Source of the DNA: Vitellaria paradoxa
Lineage: Eukaryota; Streptophyta; Magnoliopsida; Ericales; Sapotaceae
Length of the DNA: 64,000 bases
NCBI GenBank assembly: GCA_019916065.1
Contig: CM034242.1
Coordinates: forward strand, 44,211,010 to 44,275,009
Reading direction: 5' to 3'
In this document: positions 24,504-36,239 of the stretch, in pieces
Layout of the letters: every line of letters begins with the position of its first letter
Numbering within the stretch: the stretch's first letter is position 1
Program-made: the position numbers and the translations under genes
Notes under the pieces: model-generated
Database searches by the model: none
Told to the model about the DNA's origin: nothing
Seen by the model: the letters and a program-made list of their open reading frames with translations, nothing else

Positions 24504-27500
24504 TCACGTCTCAGTCTTATAGGCTAAAAATGAAGAAGTGCCAAAGTATCTGCATGCCAAAGCCTTCCAGTGGAGGTTGGATTCGAGAATGCCAATGGGA
24601 TGATTTCAGCCTATAACCTTCAAAGAAGCTCATTCCTGTGCAAAACAAGGAAAAAAATGGAAATGTAACACAATCCATTCATAATATATATTTATATATG
24701 TTACAACAAGTTGAAGGTTCACCAAGAAATAGCATAGCAGTAACTAACACAAAAGATCCAAACATTAACCTGACTGACACTATGTTACATGATTCCAGAA
24801 TAGATGTCAACGTGGAGAGTCAATAATTGAGTTCCCACAAGTCTAAAAAAGATTGAATAGCAACTGATTTTTATTTTTAAAGACTAAATTGTTTACAGGC
24901 TGATATACAGATAATCTCTCCTCTTATCCCTATTGAGTGCAAGCAAGATCTTATGTGAAGTGAAACTTCTGGAGAAACCAAACTATTGAACATTTGAAAA
25001 CAAAACAAGCTCAATATAGAAGAGTGGTAATACTAGTTTCATTAGCAATTGTGAGGGCTCAAAAATCAGTTTAGATTAGTAGCATGTGCAATCATACTTG
25101 CTTCAATCTTTGCGACAAAGCATTTACCATATATCCCATAATAAATATACTTATTGCTCAATTTGATATCAGCATACAAAGCAACTACCAGCTGTTATTT
25201 TGATCGAAAGCATGGGAACAACTTATGTTACATGGATTCTTTTAAATGTATGATATATCCATGTCGGGATACTTGACACTTGGATAATGATATGTGAGTA
25301 AAGATACAATATATATGTCCGATGTATAATTTGATATCTATACAGACATGTTTAACAATTTAACACATAATTATGCACAACCTTATATCCCATTAAGGAC
25401 AGGGAAGTTGAATTGATTAGCACGGCCAAAATTCTATGAAGCATGGACTTACCTTACAGCGTCCAATAATTGAGTAGCGATATGCTTTCTTCTACTGGAG
25501 GGTGCTACCCAATGGCTCTAAATCCCACAAATAGCAGGAACAGCTTCCTTCTCCAGGATTATTGCTCCCATGAGGTCTTCCTCCTGTAGTGCCTTAGGAT
25601 TAATTTGTTGAAGGAGCTCTTTTCACAACCTCCCTTTGAAAATTAAAGCCGCCAAATCGCAGAATAGAGGAATTTGATCTGTTTTCATTAGCATTGGTAC
25701 CATTGCGCCTTTTGGAGACCCCGAGTTTGAAAGAACTCTGTAAGCAGTTTTGATTGGCTCTGAACTAAACAACCAGCAATCCTCTGATGGAAAATATAGA
25801 AATAAACTGCAAACAGAAGGTGAGAAATAAAAATAAAGTGCTAATATAAAAATGCTATCTAAACTTGATTGACACAACAGGTGGTTTTCACACCTTGCAG
25901 AGCTTATGAATCAACCATCCACTTCCAAGATCCATCGTCCATCATCTCAGCAACCTCTCAACCTGTCAATGAAATTGGTATCCCCATTAAGCTTGTGCTG
26001 CAACAGTGTGGTAATATGCCATCGAAACATGCTTTTCAAGAGTAAAAATTATAAACAATCAAGCAAAACATCAAGAAAGAAAAGACGTTTCTATATTACT
26101 ATTGTGAAAGTATATACATTTTACCATATTTTAAACAAAATGTGCATGCCCTAGGAGTAGATAGTTACATATCTCATCGATAAAGCGTGGTCATGTGCAA
26201 TGAGAGTCACAGTTACAACAAGATTTGTTTTGGGTTCGATTAAAAATAATACAATCCATGAGCACTAACCCCAAAATAAAAAAAAATGACCAGTGAGATA
26301 AATGCAGAAAATGGGAAAATTATGCATGCAGCCAACAAGTGTTTATAAAGGTGAACAGAGTTACCCAAAATCATCCAATCTTTTTTCTTATATGGTACGT
26401 TGGGTTCATTTGTATTCCTATATATATATATTAGCTTCAAGATAATCCATTTGTATCAAAAGAATCCTTGTATTTCATTTGGCTAATTACAAGTCTGCAT
26501 GGTATTTTTCTTTGCACAAGGTTACGTCAATATTGCATTTTCAAGAGCTAGCCAGAAATCAATATGATACATAATAGGCGAAAAAGGTTCTCCCTTTGGC
26601 CACGAGTGTGAGCAAAGTCTCTGTCTACCTCCCTTGACTTTGAATAATTTCAACCAGGTCATAGTGGAAGGTGATGAGGCAAGTTTACAGCGCTTCATTC
26701 TCATTCTCAACGTTCCAACCTTATGGTGCTTCTTTCTTATCTCAAGAGTCCGATTGTGCAATCTACTATTTGGTTCATATAAGTTGGGATCAGGCAATTT
26801 CAAACTTCATGGGGAAATTGAGGTATGTATTAATAAGCAGAATATAAAACAAATCCCCTAACATAAGTGGAACCTTTTTCTTATGAGCAGGCGGATCACC
26901 ATCCAACACCAAAATTATGCGGCCAACATTAATTGAAGGCAACTGAACAACTCTTTCATTGTGCCATCCCTGTAAATGGAATTAGGATAAAGAAGTCAGG
27001 CACTTTGAGCAAAATAAACAAAAAAATATGGCTGAAAAACGTTAAGATGAAGTACCTTGAATTGGATGCCGCAAGTGTAATCCTTGTGAAAGTTTCTGTG
27101 AACCTTCTCATCTCCTTCATCCCCACAAGCATACCTGAACCCACATATGGAACAAGTGTGCAGAAGAAAATCAGATTGTCCCAAATCCAAATGAAGCTGA
27201 GCATAATTTCTCTTCTTGTTCAGGTTTTTGGTTGAGATTGAGCCGTGGTTCAAAGAACTCAGGGAATCACATGCCTTCGGTTCTTCTTCCATAGGTTGAC
27301 TGGCAGCTCCATTGCTACTGCACAAGAAAACCAAAGAAATCTAATCGGGATAGACACTGTTCCCCAGAAATGAAAACAACAGGTTCATTTTAGCCATTCT
27401 GAGCAGAGACTTATTGTTGGTTGACAAAATTACTACTTTCTAAGGGGGTGTTTGAAGACAAAAAGTTAGAAAAAGTAGTGTGTTTCAGTCACTTGTTGGC

Positions 27501-28250
27501 ACTTGGAAAGCAAACTAAATCTTGCTGTCAAAATTTGTTGGAAAAGAATTAAATAACCTGTTCTAACAATTTTCATATGATGTGTAACATTTTGAAGAAA
27601 AAATTGATAAAAGTTAAAAGTACACGGAAAACGAAAATATGTGAAATTTTGTAAAATTTTAAAACTTTTTGTAACGTTTTGGGAGGTTTTGTCCCCCAAA
27701 CACCGCCTACTAAAGGACCATGGAATGACAAATTTGGATTTAATATGAATGTTCACCAGGTATTAAAGCCATAGGCCCGTCATCTATAGTTCTTCCAAAG
27801 TTTTAATCAGATTCTTCACCTCAACAAACACTCACACACACAAACTGAACAAGGAAATAAACCTACCAAAAAGACAGGCTCAAACCTAGTTTATTCTGTA
27901 TTCTAAACAGTTAGAATGGGCACTGAAAGAACTGAATTGACATTGAGACAATTATACAAACACATTACAGCCTTAAATTGACGGTCAATCTCGAAGCTAC
28001 GATCTGGGTTTGAAAGTACAATAACTAGAGAGTAAATGGAAAACCCGAAGCTGCAACCACTGAAGAGCATTTGTTTCATGAAACAGAATGAGCAGAAATA
28101 CGAAGACAAAAAGTGAGGCTCGTGGGTGGTGGCGCTATTTTTGTCGGAAGCAGAAACCAGCGATTGACGGTGGATTTGATGGAGAAACTGGGGCTGGTCT
28201 GCGGTTGTGGGTGGTTGAGGATTGAAGAAAGCGCTGATCTTGGATTGCAT
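24504..28250 (-). CDS. CTF7: Cohesin acetyltransferase CTF7/ECO1, frame-disrupted
   Basis: Establishes sister-chromatid cohesion by acetylating SMC3 in the nucleus. Recognised exons: 1 starting at 28250 (3' end unresolved), 2 at 27317-27056, 3 at 26969-26874, 4 at 25962-25894, 5 at 25806-25453 and 6 at 24635-24504. The start [12 protein letters not shown] is the family's PCNA-binding (PIP-like) N-terminus. Exon 2 has [19 protein letters not shown] and the C2H2 finger ([24 protein letters not shown]). Exon 3 gives [12 protein letters not shown] and DGDPPAHK. Exons 4 to 6 carry the acetyltransferase: [54 protein letters not shown] (acetyl-CoA loop), [11 protein letters not shown] and [16 protein letters not shown]. 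Exons 2 and 3 are clean. Exons 4 to 6 need about ten one-base corrections (about 25957, 25937, 25806, 25762, 25674, 25609, 25520, 25512, 24632, 24595, 24563). No stop arises by substitution. Pseudogene or consensus errors. Confidence 0.85.
27439..27713. mobile_element. MITE in CTF7 intron 1
   Basis: Terminal inverted repeats: the left reads TAAGGGGGTGTTTGAAGACA and the reverse complement of the right reads TAGGCGGTGTTTGGGGGACA, followed in both by AAA. The element is about 270 bp, AT-rich inside and non-coding. CTAA near both ends may mark the target site. Confidence 0.6.
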
Positions 28251-29361
28251 CGCTTGGTGTTTTTGTGCGCAGTGGTTCTTTTTGGTTTGGCTCACATGTC
28301 CGATTTCAAACAAGAGGAGATTCCCGCCAATTTGTATGAATGTCGAAAGGACTGGGATCGGCCCGACCCGACGCAGAATGAACACAGTGGACGAATATGG
28401 ACAATTTAATGTGTACCCTACTTGGCCCGACCCAAAAACGCATAATTTCCAACACCTCCACTCAAATTTGCCCCGATTACATAGAATAAATTTGGAGTGA
28501 TGTATAAATTAAAAAAATTACAATTCCGTAATTTATCATGTGTGAAAAATTAAAATTTTTTAAAGATTTTGGGGTGAAATGTTGTATTTCAAATGGATAA
28601 TTAAATATTTTATTTACATTAATATTTAGATATAAAATTATGCGTTATATGCTTATTATTCATTTATAATTACACAATTCTTTATTAAAAAGCAAGAATA
28701 TTGGGAGAATAAAAAAATTAAAGTAAAATTATTTAAATAGATCATCATTTTTTATTAACTACATCACTCTCAACACATTCAGTATGTGTTAGAAATTACT
28801 TGTGTATACAAAACATGTTGAGAAATTGTTTAAAAAAAATGTTGATTTTGACACAAACACAACAAATATTATTATTTTTAAAAATTTTTATATATATTTT
28901 TATTCTACACAAACAACAACAACAACATAAGCCTTATCCCACTAGGTGGGTTAGTTACATGGATCACACGGCCACTGTATTCTATCAAAACATTCCAAAC
29001 ATTAAAAAAAAAAAAAACTTAATTATTTTGCCTTTTCATTTTTTTCAAGCAAACACCAATCACCATGATAGAGAGGATGAATCTAAACATACAGTTTTTG
29101 GCAACAATCTTATTATTTGAAGAACAACATTCCATACACATTGCATCCTCCAAAATACAGAATATAATTCTGCACTGATTATTTTTTGACAATGGAGGAG
29201 CTAGAAAAAGAAAAGAAAAGAAAAAGAACAGAGAATTATATTTATTTAACAACTACAACACGTAGCCATTTATTTTTTGACGAGTATGTAAACACCATTT
29301 GACTTCAATTGTGGAACTCAAGAATTTGACATGACAAGCATTTCCCCATGGTAAAAAACTT
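28251..29361. other. Intergenic, CTF7 5' end / urate oxidase 3' end
   Basis: Two minus-strand genes in tandem with a spacer of about 1.1 kb. The first 200 bases are GC-richer (28.25-28.45 kb) and probably form the CTF7 promoter and 5' UTR. The remainder is AT-rich with (ACA)n at about 28910-28925. No exon recognised. Confidence 0.5.
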
Positions 29362-29716
29362 TTACATCTTGGACCACATGCGGCTCAAGCTTGCTTCAAT
29401 TGATCCATGTGGCTCTCTGTTGGTAAATACACATCATCTTCAAACTGCAAAAAATCATAAAAAAGGACATCAAGCATATCACAGTAAACACTACCCATTA
29501 CCCACAAAAATAAATAAAAATACAAGGTAATCCTACCTTTACAATGATATTATCTTTGTTTGATAGATTAACTGGTAGGAAATGGATATTTGGCATTTTC
29601 AATTGGATTGATGTAACATCAGCAAACCTGAAAACTTGAAAATGAAGAATCAATATACCATGAAGGCCACAAATAAAAAACCAAAATAAGTGAACGCCTC
29701 TTGTCAAGGTGCAGGT

Positions 29717-29761
<45 letters not shown>

Positions 29762-29841
29762 TACAGCCCCCGCCATTTCATAAAGAGTTCTTTGAACAGA
29801 TGGGCTGTATACTCCCTCCTTTGGAGGACCAAAGAAGGTAC

Positions 29842-29872
<31 letters not shown>

Positions 29873-32391
29873 CTCACTGAAGTAATGTGGATTTGCAGGA
29901 ATGCTAGAGAGAGATTCAAAGGAGTACCTGCTTCAGCAATACTTATCTCAAACAATGCCTTTGGATTCCTCAAAATACAAATAAAAATCCCAAAACGAGA
30001 ACATGAAAACGAAATGAGGGTGCCCCGGTTCCTCGGGATAAAATACCTCCATGATGCGGTCACCTCGGTTGCCAGCATCCTCTCACGTGTATCAGGTAAC
30101 ATTGTGTATTTGTCCCTTATGAATCCTTCAAAACCGGACTGTTAAATAATAAACTCTAAGTAAGGCAACTGACAAGAAGAACAAATTGCATCTATGCATG
30201 TGCTACCTCTGTTGGCAGCACTTCGTATTTTTTCATTAGCTCTTGTTGCTTTGCCACAAGAATATTAAAACCAAAAATGTGATTTTTGACCTTTGACTTC
30301 CATAACTACTCTTAATAAGTTTGTACCCTTGTCTCCAGAAAGAATAAAAAAAACTTGTTTTTTTTTTTATTTGTTTTTTTCTCAATGGCATCTATGAATA
30401 CAAATTAGACATTAATTACCCACTGTTCAAAATGATAGCATGTCATGTCATTCTCGTCCACAAATTTATAACCATATCACTTTGTCACATCATCCTGTAT
30501 AAAAATTGATTGCTTAGATATTGTGCTCTTGATTCATTTTATTTATCGGCATAGCATGACTAAAACTGGTCCCCAGCATTAACTCATCCTGTGCTCACAG
30601 TGAGATATCTCAATATCAAAAGAGAACGTCACAGGGATCCAAGTTTTCTAGCATATAAACACTTTTCTCTAACCTCTTCTTGATCCTAGGGTAGTTTAAT
30701 TTTACACTTTTACTATAGATGGAGTAAGAGATGGGTGAAACAAGAGAAAGTGACAGTGAGAAATGGGTGTACGATTGAACAGTGGATTATACAGGGAGCA
30801 CTCCTCTCAGAGCCTCAACTGGCATGTGGAAAGCTGCTCTCTTCGCCATCAGTGAGGATTTAATATAGCTCATATTACCTTTTTTTAAACTTTTTACATG
30901 TTTATGGAACGGTAAAAGATACAATATGTAAATATTCTGATGATATCCCTACTTACTTCAACTAACGGTTAGAGTTTAGTGTTAATAATATTTGCAAAAT
31001 AAGAGGTGTCAACAAAATATTCAAATGTTATGGGGTCCCTTTGCATTTATTCAAATGTCTAGTGGATTTCCCTGTAATTTAGCCTTTTCATTTTAAGCGG
31101 GAATATCTGCCCTGGATAGACAAAAATCCAACCCGTTTAAATTTGGTAGAGAGCAGGGATGGGAAACCCAGGCTGGGATGGGGGGGTTAAGGATTTCATT
31201 CCCAAACAGGAATGAGTCGGGAAGGGTATCTTTAAACGGGAAAAGGGGGAAATGGGTACCCTCCCAAAATCCGCCCTGTCAAAGTTAGGCATAAGTGCAA
31301 TCGAGACAAAGCAAACTTACTCCAATGTTGGGGCAGGCAAATCCATCCAATCTAATATGCCTTTAGTTGGAAAGGAAACAGTAGCGAAGGCACAGGAAAA
31401 TGAAATCCCTTTATCGAAGGCTAAATTGGCTAAATGATTTGATAACTTCCCTTCAAAACTATCATCAGCTCTAAGGAACAGGCTTACCTTGAATAGTCTA
31501 ATATGAATACCAGAGACTCCAAGAAGACCTACTTGCCACTAAGAACATCAACCAAAAATATGGAGCCAAAATCAACAAATTGCTGGAGAACAAGGCCAAG
31601 AATCAATTTGGCGTTGGCTAGTATATACCTAGCTGATCATAGACTCATTGCCCATAATGTAGACACAGATGCAGACGCAGCTGAATAGAAAGGTGGTCGA
31701 CTTATATTAACCCTTTTTCTAAAAGATTGGCAAACCAAAGATGACTGATCCCACTACTTGTTAGGCCTACATGAATTCACCTTTAGCATTTTGCTCTATG
31801 AAAATTGGGCACCAAAGCCATACTCAAAAACCAAAGATTAGGCAAGGTTAAACATTTCAAGTGTTTGCAACATCTTCGGTATGATGAATACAGTACCTTT
31901 GATATGACGCATACAGTACCAGACTGTGTGTGAAATAAGCTTTTGAAACAGGTAATACTCTACACTATAAAAGCTTCATAATTAATGTTATTACTTCAAA
32001 AACAGTCCACATACCAAATATTTGTAGAAGCTATTCCCAACAGAAAAATATTGTATTTCAACTATGCACATCACTATCCCAAACTTGAGGGAAAGAAGAA
32101 AAATGTTTTCCCTTGAATGACGGAGATTACATAGCATATACAAAAAGTTTCAAACTTTCAATAGCTCACAGGGAGTTTTCCCTATCAAGCCAAAAATAAA
32201 TAAAAAAATAACAACGGGTGCAGTCAGATGACATTATTTACAGAAACATTAAGAAGAATCTGAAAATTAATTTTAGCTAACCTTGGTAGTCTTCAGCAAC
32301 GCCAACCCTTCGATGCCAGAAATCACCCGCAAAGGACCAGATTTATTTACTGTAACTTCTGTTGTATGCTTCTCAGATCCAAGTTTAAAAC
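29362..32391 (-). CDS. UOX: Urate oxidase (uricase), 5' part missing at the assembly gap
   Basis: Oxidises urate to 5-hydroxyisourate in peroxisomes during purine breakdown. Exons seen: 32391-32282, 30138-30047, 29927-29754, 29627-29537 and 29444-29362. They translate in phase to FKLGSEKHTTEVTVNKSG, SGIEGLALLKTT, SGFEGFIRDKYTMLPDTRER, ATEVTASWR, GTFFGPPKEGVYSPSVQ, LKMPNIHFLPVNLSNKD, FEDDVYLPT and IEASLSRMWSKM. The last three residues, SKM, are a peroxisomal PTS1 variant (SKL in many legume uricases). The segments match the C-terminal two thirds of a protein of about 305 residues. The N-terminal exons should lie beyond 32400, but none is found before the N block or in the sequence after it. 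In the last exon one base is missing at about 29415 (PT, then EPHG, where family proteins have PTDEPHG), which breaks the frame 20 residues before the end. Minus strand, same direction as CTF7. Confidence 0.92.
29719..29753. repeat. (GA)n microsatellite at a uricase splice donor
   Basis: About sixteen GA units on the plus strand. In the gene's sense the intron opens GTCTCTCTCT, so the repeat begins at the second base after the donor GT of the exon 29927-29754. Confidence 0.9.
30139..32281 (-). other. Large uricase intron
   Basis: About 2.1 kb between two uricase exons. It holds a G-rich stretch at about 31150-31260 (runs of GGGG), which differs in composition from the surrounding AT-rich sequence and may be a repeat insertion. 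The short open frames at 31252-31688 match nothing I recognise. Confidence 0.5.
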
Positions 32392-32632
32392 CTTAAATAT
32401 AAATGACACAAAGAAAGCATAGTTAAGCTTTGCGGAAGTGCCCCAAGGTTCAGAAAACATAAAAATTTCGGATTGTCACCGTACGACTGAAAACATTAAG
32501 ATTCCTACTAACCCACCAACAGTCCTAGAATCTAAAATCACTGCAGGTGGCCTTGGGAAATCAATGGATGATGGGGGCCTAAATGATATTAACCAAAAAC
32601 CACATAAAAGTGAAAATTTGCAAACAAGTTTT

Positions 32633-32732
32633 NNNNNNNNNNNNNNNNNNNNNNNNNNNNNNNNNNNNNNNNNNNNNNNNNNNNNNNNNNNNNNNNNNNN
32701 NNNNNNNNNNNNNNNNNNNNNNNNNNNNNNNN
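32633..32732. other. Assembly gap of exactly 100 N
   Basis: One hundred unspecified bases, the usual placeholder for a scaffold join of unknown length. The uricase gene runs into it from the left and does not reappear on the right. Confidence 0.99.
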
Positions 32733-35700
32733 CATGTTTTGGGAAGTTTAGACTTCACCAGGAAGGTTCGAGCCATTCTAAGACTTCTGGCGTAGTTTTT
32801 GGGAGATCTCAGGACCTCTCGGACACATTTTAGAGAGATTTGGAACAATTAGGTCAAATTTTGGTCTCAGTTGGATTCCTAAGGGTCTAGTTATGTTCGT
32901 TTGAAAATTGCTGCTCAGAAATGAACTGAAGGCACAACTAAGCTAACTCTCCCATCATTTTTGGGTATAAGGAATCTAAAAATTCCATTGGTGGGTCTTT
33001 AGGACATTTCTGAGAGTCCATAAAATGCTAAATAAAAATTGATTGAGGGTTTGAAAGGATCACCTAGAGTTCAAGTTGGCCCAACCTAGTTGTGCTCTTA
33101 CCTTAGGGGACGATACCTCAACATTCTTACACAATTTGAAGGTATTTCGACTTCGTCTAGATGCTTAAATTGTGCTTGGAGTGCCAGTAGCTTTTTTTTT
33201 TAATCGATAGGAGCTATTTTGAGTCAGCAGAGCTCAGATGACCTCTGGAGCTGCATTCTGGCTACTCTGAGCTTTGTACTATGTTTTCCGAGATGTCTTA
33301 GGATGTTGTGTGTCTTCTTAAAAGTTTTTGACTTGATCTGGGCACTCTAGTTGATATCATTTTTCAGACGCGTCGGTAGAGGTCATTCTGAACTTCTGGA
33401 CCAAATTAACCGTTAATTCTAGGCTTTGGCTCTTCCATTGATGTAGGGATCCTCGCTTTGATGTCTTGGACATGCTGGGCCTTCTGCCCTAATCTGGGTC
33501 TTTAGCTTGACTTCTTTCTAACTCCAGAGGTAAAATTGTCATTTTGCTGATTGTTTCCCTTGCGTTGATTTTTGGCGCTTTGACATGTCCTATGATTAAG
33601 AAAAATTAATAAGTAGAGCACCATTTAATTGAAAACTTTAAAAATTATAAATATTAAATGAATATGCAAAAAATGGGGTGTCAGCACAAAGCAAAGTAAA
33701 TTTTTTTATTTTTAAGAAAATATATCTAGACTATAATTTTCTTTAAAATTTTATTAAGAACAAACATTTAAATTAAAATTTCAATTTTAATGTGCTTAAA
33801 ACTTAAATTTTAAATATATACACTTTTACACTTTTTGTGTCATTTATATAATAAGGAAACTTAAAATTATAAATTTTAGAAAACTTTTAACTATTAGATT
33901 TGTTGAATGACTAAGATTATTTTTCTTTTTCTCTTACTTTTCCCGTATATTTTGAATACTTTTTGTATAAAAGATTTTTAATTAATATTTTAAAAAAAGT
34001 GATAATATTTTTAGTAATATCTAAATGATTTTTAAAAATTTTTGAATTTGAGATATTTTCAACTTTTGGATTTGTTTAATGGCTAGGATTATTTTTCTTT
34101 TTTCTCATTCTTTCTATATTTTTTTGAAATATTTTTTATATGAAAGATTTTAAATTAATATTTTAAATAATAAATTTTATACATTTATTAAACACTGTAT
34201 GAATATCTTAATTTCTTTCAATTAGTGATTTTATTTTTACAGGTTATTTGTACACTTTTTTCATCTATTGTTTTATAAATTTAAATTTAAGCTATTTAAA
34301 TGTCCTTTATATTTATGTGCTTTTAGGCATGAACAATCACTTGTGTATATATAAGGTTTGAAATTTCAATAAGGCTTGCCCACCCCCTCAAGCCATCCCT
34401 TAGGCTGCACCACATAGAACATCCACGTAGATGAAACTCACATCCAATGAACAATATTGTAATATAGATAATTAATTCTCTATTTAAAAATATATATACG
34501 TATATTTATTATATAAAAATACAATCGTTGATGTGACGGTTGTATACGTGGTAAGGGGGAGGGAGCTGTGTGAGAGAGAAAGAGAGTGTGTTTTGAAATT
34601 CAAACCTGGCAAGGAGAGGTAGCTGAGAGAGAGAGAGAGAGAGGAGATGAGTTTTGAAATTCAAATTGTGTTTTGCACGAGTTTTGTTTATTTGTTTGCT
34701 TTTTTTTTTGTATTTGACCTCATAAATATATACCAACGCTCAAACAATTTGGATTCTCTCTGTTCTAGTGTTTGGAGACGAGGAGCCCCCAGATTTCTCT
34801 TCTGTTAGCGGCTATGGGCTTTTTCTCCTTCCTTGGGAGGGTCATTTTCGCTTCTCTCTTCATCCTTTCCGCATAGCAAATGTAAGCCCTCTCTCTCTCT
34901 ATACACACACACATATCAAATCTGCTCTGTCTATATTCCTGTTGCTGCCAGATCTAGATTTTATAGCTTAGCCATTGTATTGGAATGGAAAAGAAAGTAG
35001 CTTTTTAGAATTGCCATGCTTTTTTGTTGTTTTGGGGTTTCCTATATGTATATTCTACGTATGTTTTTGCGGTAGAAATAATGAGGCCTAATGGCTTTAT
35101 TGTGTTACGGGTTGGGCGAAGGATTTTGATTTCCAGGCCTTTTGAGTGGTGGAAAATTCGTTTATTTTCTTAGATTTGCGCTGTAGCACAATGGGTCGTG
35201 TTTGTTTTCACCAGTTCTGTTTTGGGAGATAATGTTGTTTGGTTTTCTCTGTTTAACTATTTTTTTAAGTGTTGGAAACTGTGTGTTCTAATGATGTTTC
35301 TGTGTGCATTGTGGTGGTGTTGGTTGAATGTTTTATTTTATGTAATTTTACCATGGGAAGGATTTATTTGGAGGCTTCTTGGTGAATTACATTTAGTGCT
35401 GCATAATATACGTTTCTTAGACTACTGGGGTTGCAACAACCCAAAAATAACATTATTTCTACCGCAAAATCCAGTGGGTTGACCTACTAAAATCTAGTGG
35501 CTCATCGAGGTCGCCTAAGCCATCGGGACCTCCCTGTGCACGACGGAAGGAAGGAAGAGTCCGGCGAGGGAAAGGAAAGGGAATAGCAAATTGAATAACC
35601 CGTTCCCAGAATCGTACTCCAACACCGATATATTAACCCCTTCGTGGCCAAAATGTCAATGAGGTTCGGCTCATTCGAGACAATCACGATGGCTTGGTAG

Positions 35701-36200
35701 CGTCCACGGATGTGAGTTGAAGGGATTTCAGCGTGTCTATCGATCGATCCATATGGAATCAATCAATGGTAGAGAAGAGTTTCAAGTACATAACGTTGGT
35801 GGTAATTAACATTTTCTTAAGTCTGCTAAATCTTAGCTATCTGCCCCCCCCTTTTCCCCTCTTTTAGATCGAATCCAAACAAAGAATCTTGCATTTAGCA
35901 AGCTTCCTATTCCTTTCATGTTTCAATGTAATCGTCTATGTTGTATGTTCATGGTTTTGACTAGAAAACTAATGACAGTAAAACAAAACGAAAAGGTACA
36001 GATTTGAAGGACCATGATTTTTTATTTTAGTTCAGGTTTAGTAATTTTGTTTTAGTTGATTAAGTTAAAAGTTTAATGTAGTTTATTTATTTGTTTATGT
36101 GTTTTTAGACATGAACAAAAACTATTATTATATATAACAACTACAAAAGACAATATGGATATTATTATTATATTATTATATTATTATTATTTTCTTTCAA
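32733..36200. other. Repeat-rich, no gene recognised
   Basis: From the gap to about 33.67 kb the sequence is less AT-rich and unidentified; the tail GGGGTGTCAG may be the edge of a repeat. At 33.72-34.34 kb there is a long AT-rich stretch that recurs at 43.96-44.34 kb. At 34.34-34.47 kb lies a block that recurs at 42.79-42.92 kb. The stretch 34.72-35.0 kb looks like a plant promoter plus first exon (ATAAATATATACC, then CT-rich DNA), but no known protein emerges. A GC-richer island of unknown origin lies at 35.47-35.77 kb. Confidence 0.4.
34336..34470. repeat. Dispersed block A, copy 1
   Basis: Starts with GTGTATATATAAGGTTTGAA and continues through GCTTGCCCA, GGCTGCAC, GCGTAGA/ACGTAGA and ATATTGTAATATAGATA. 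It recurs in the same orientation at 42786-42917 with scattered differences. Confidence 0.65.
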
Positions 36201-36239
36201 GGCACGAGAAAATGCTAGTCTATTCAATAAGATAAATTA

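Noticed and set aside
29792..30145. Plus-strand 117-codon frame
   Set aside because: Antisense shadow of two uricase exons; the minus-strand reading matches the enzyme in phase with proper splice sites.
7160..32391. Idea that the gene row forms a functional cluster
   Set aside because: The five genes have unrelated roles, mixed orientation and separate promoters; ordinary plant gene order explains it.
32438..32848. Open frames running through the N block
   Set aside because: Open only because unknown bases create no stops; meaningless.
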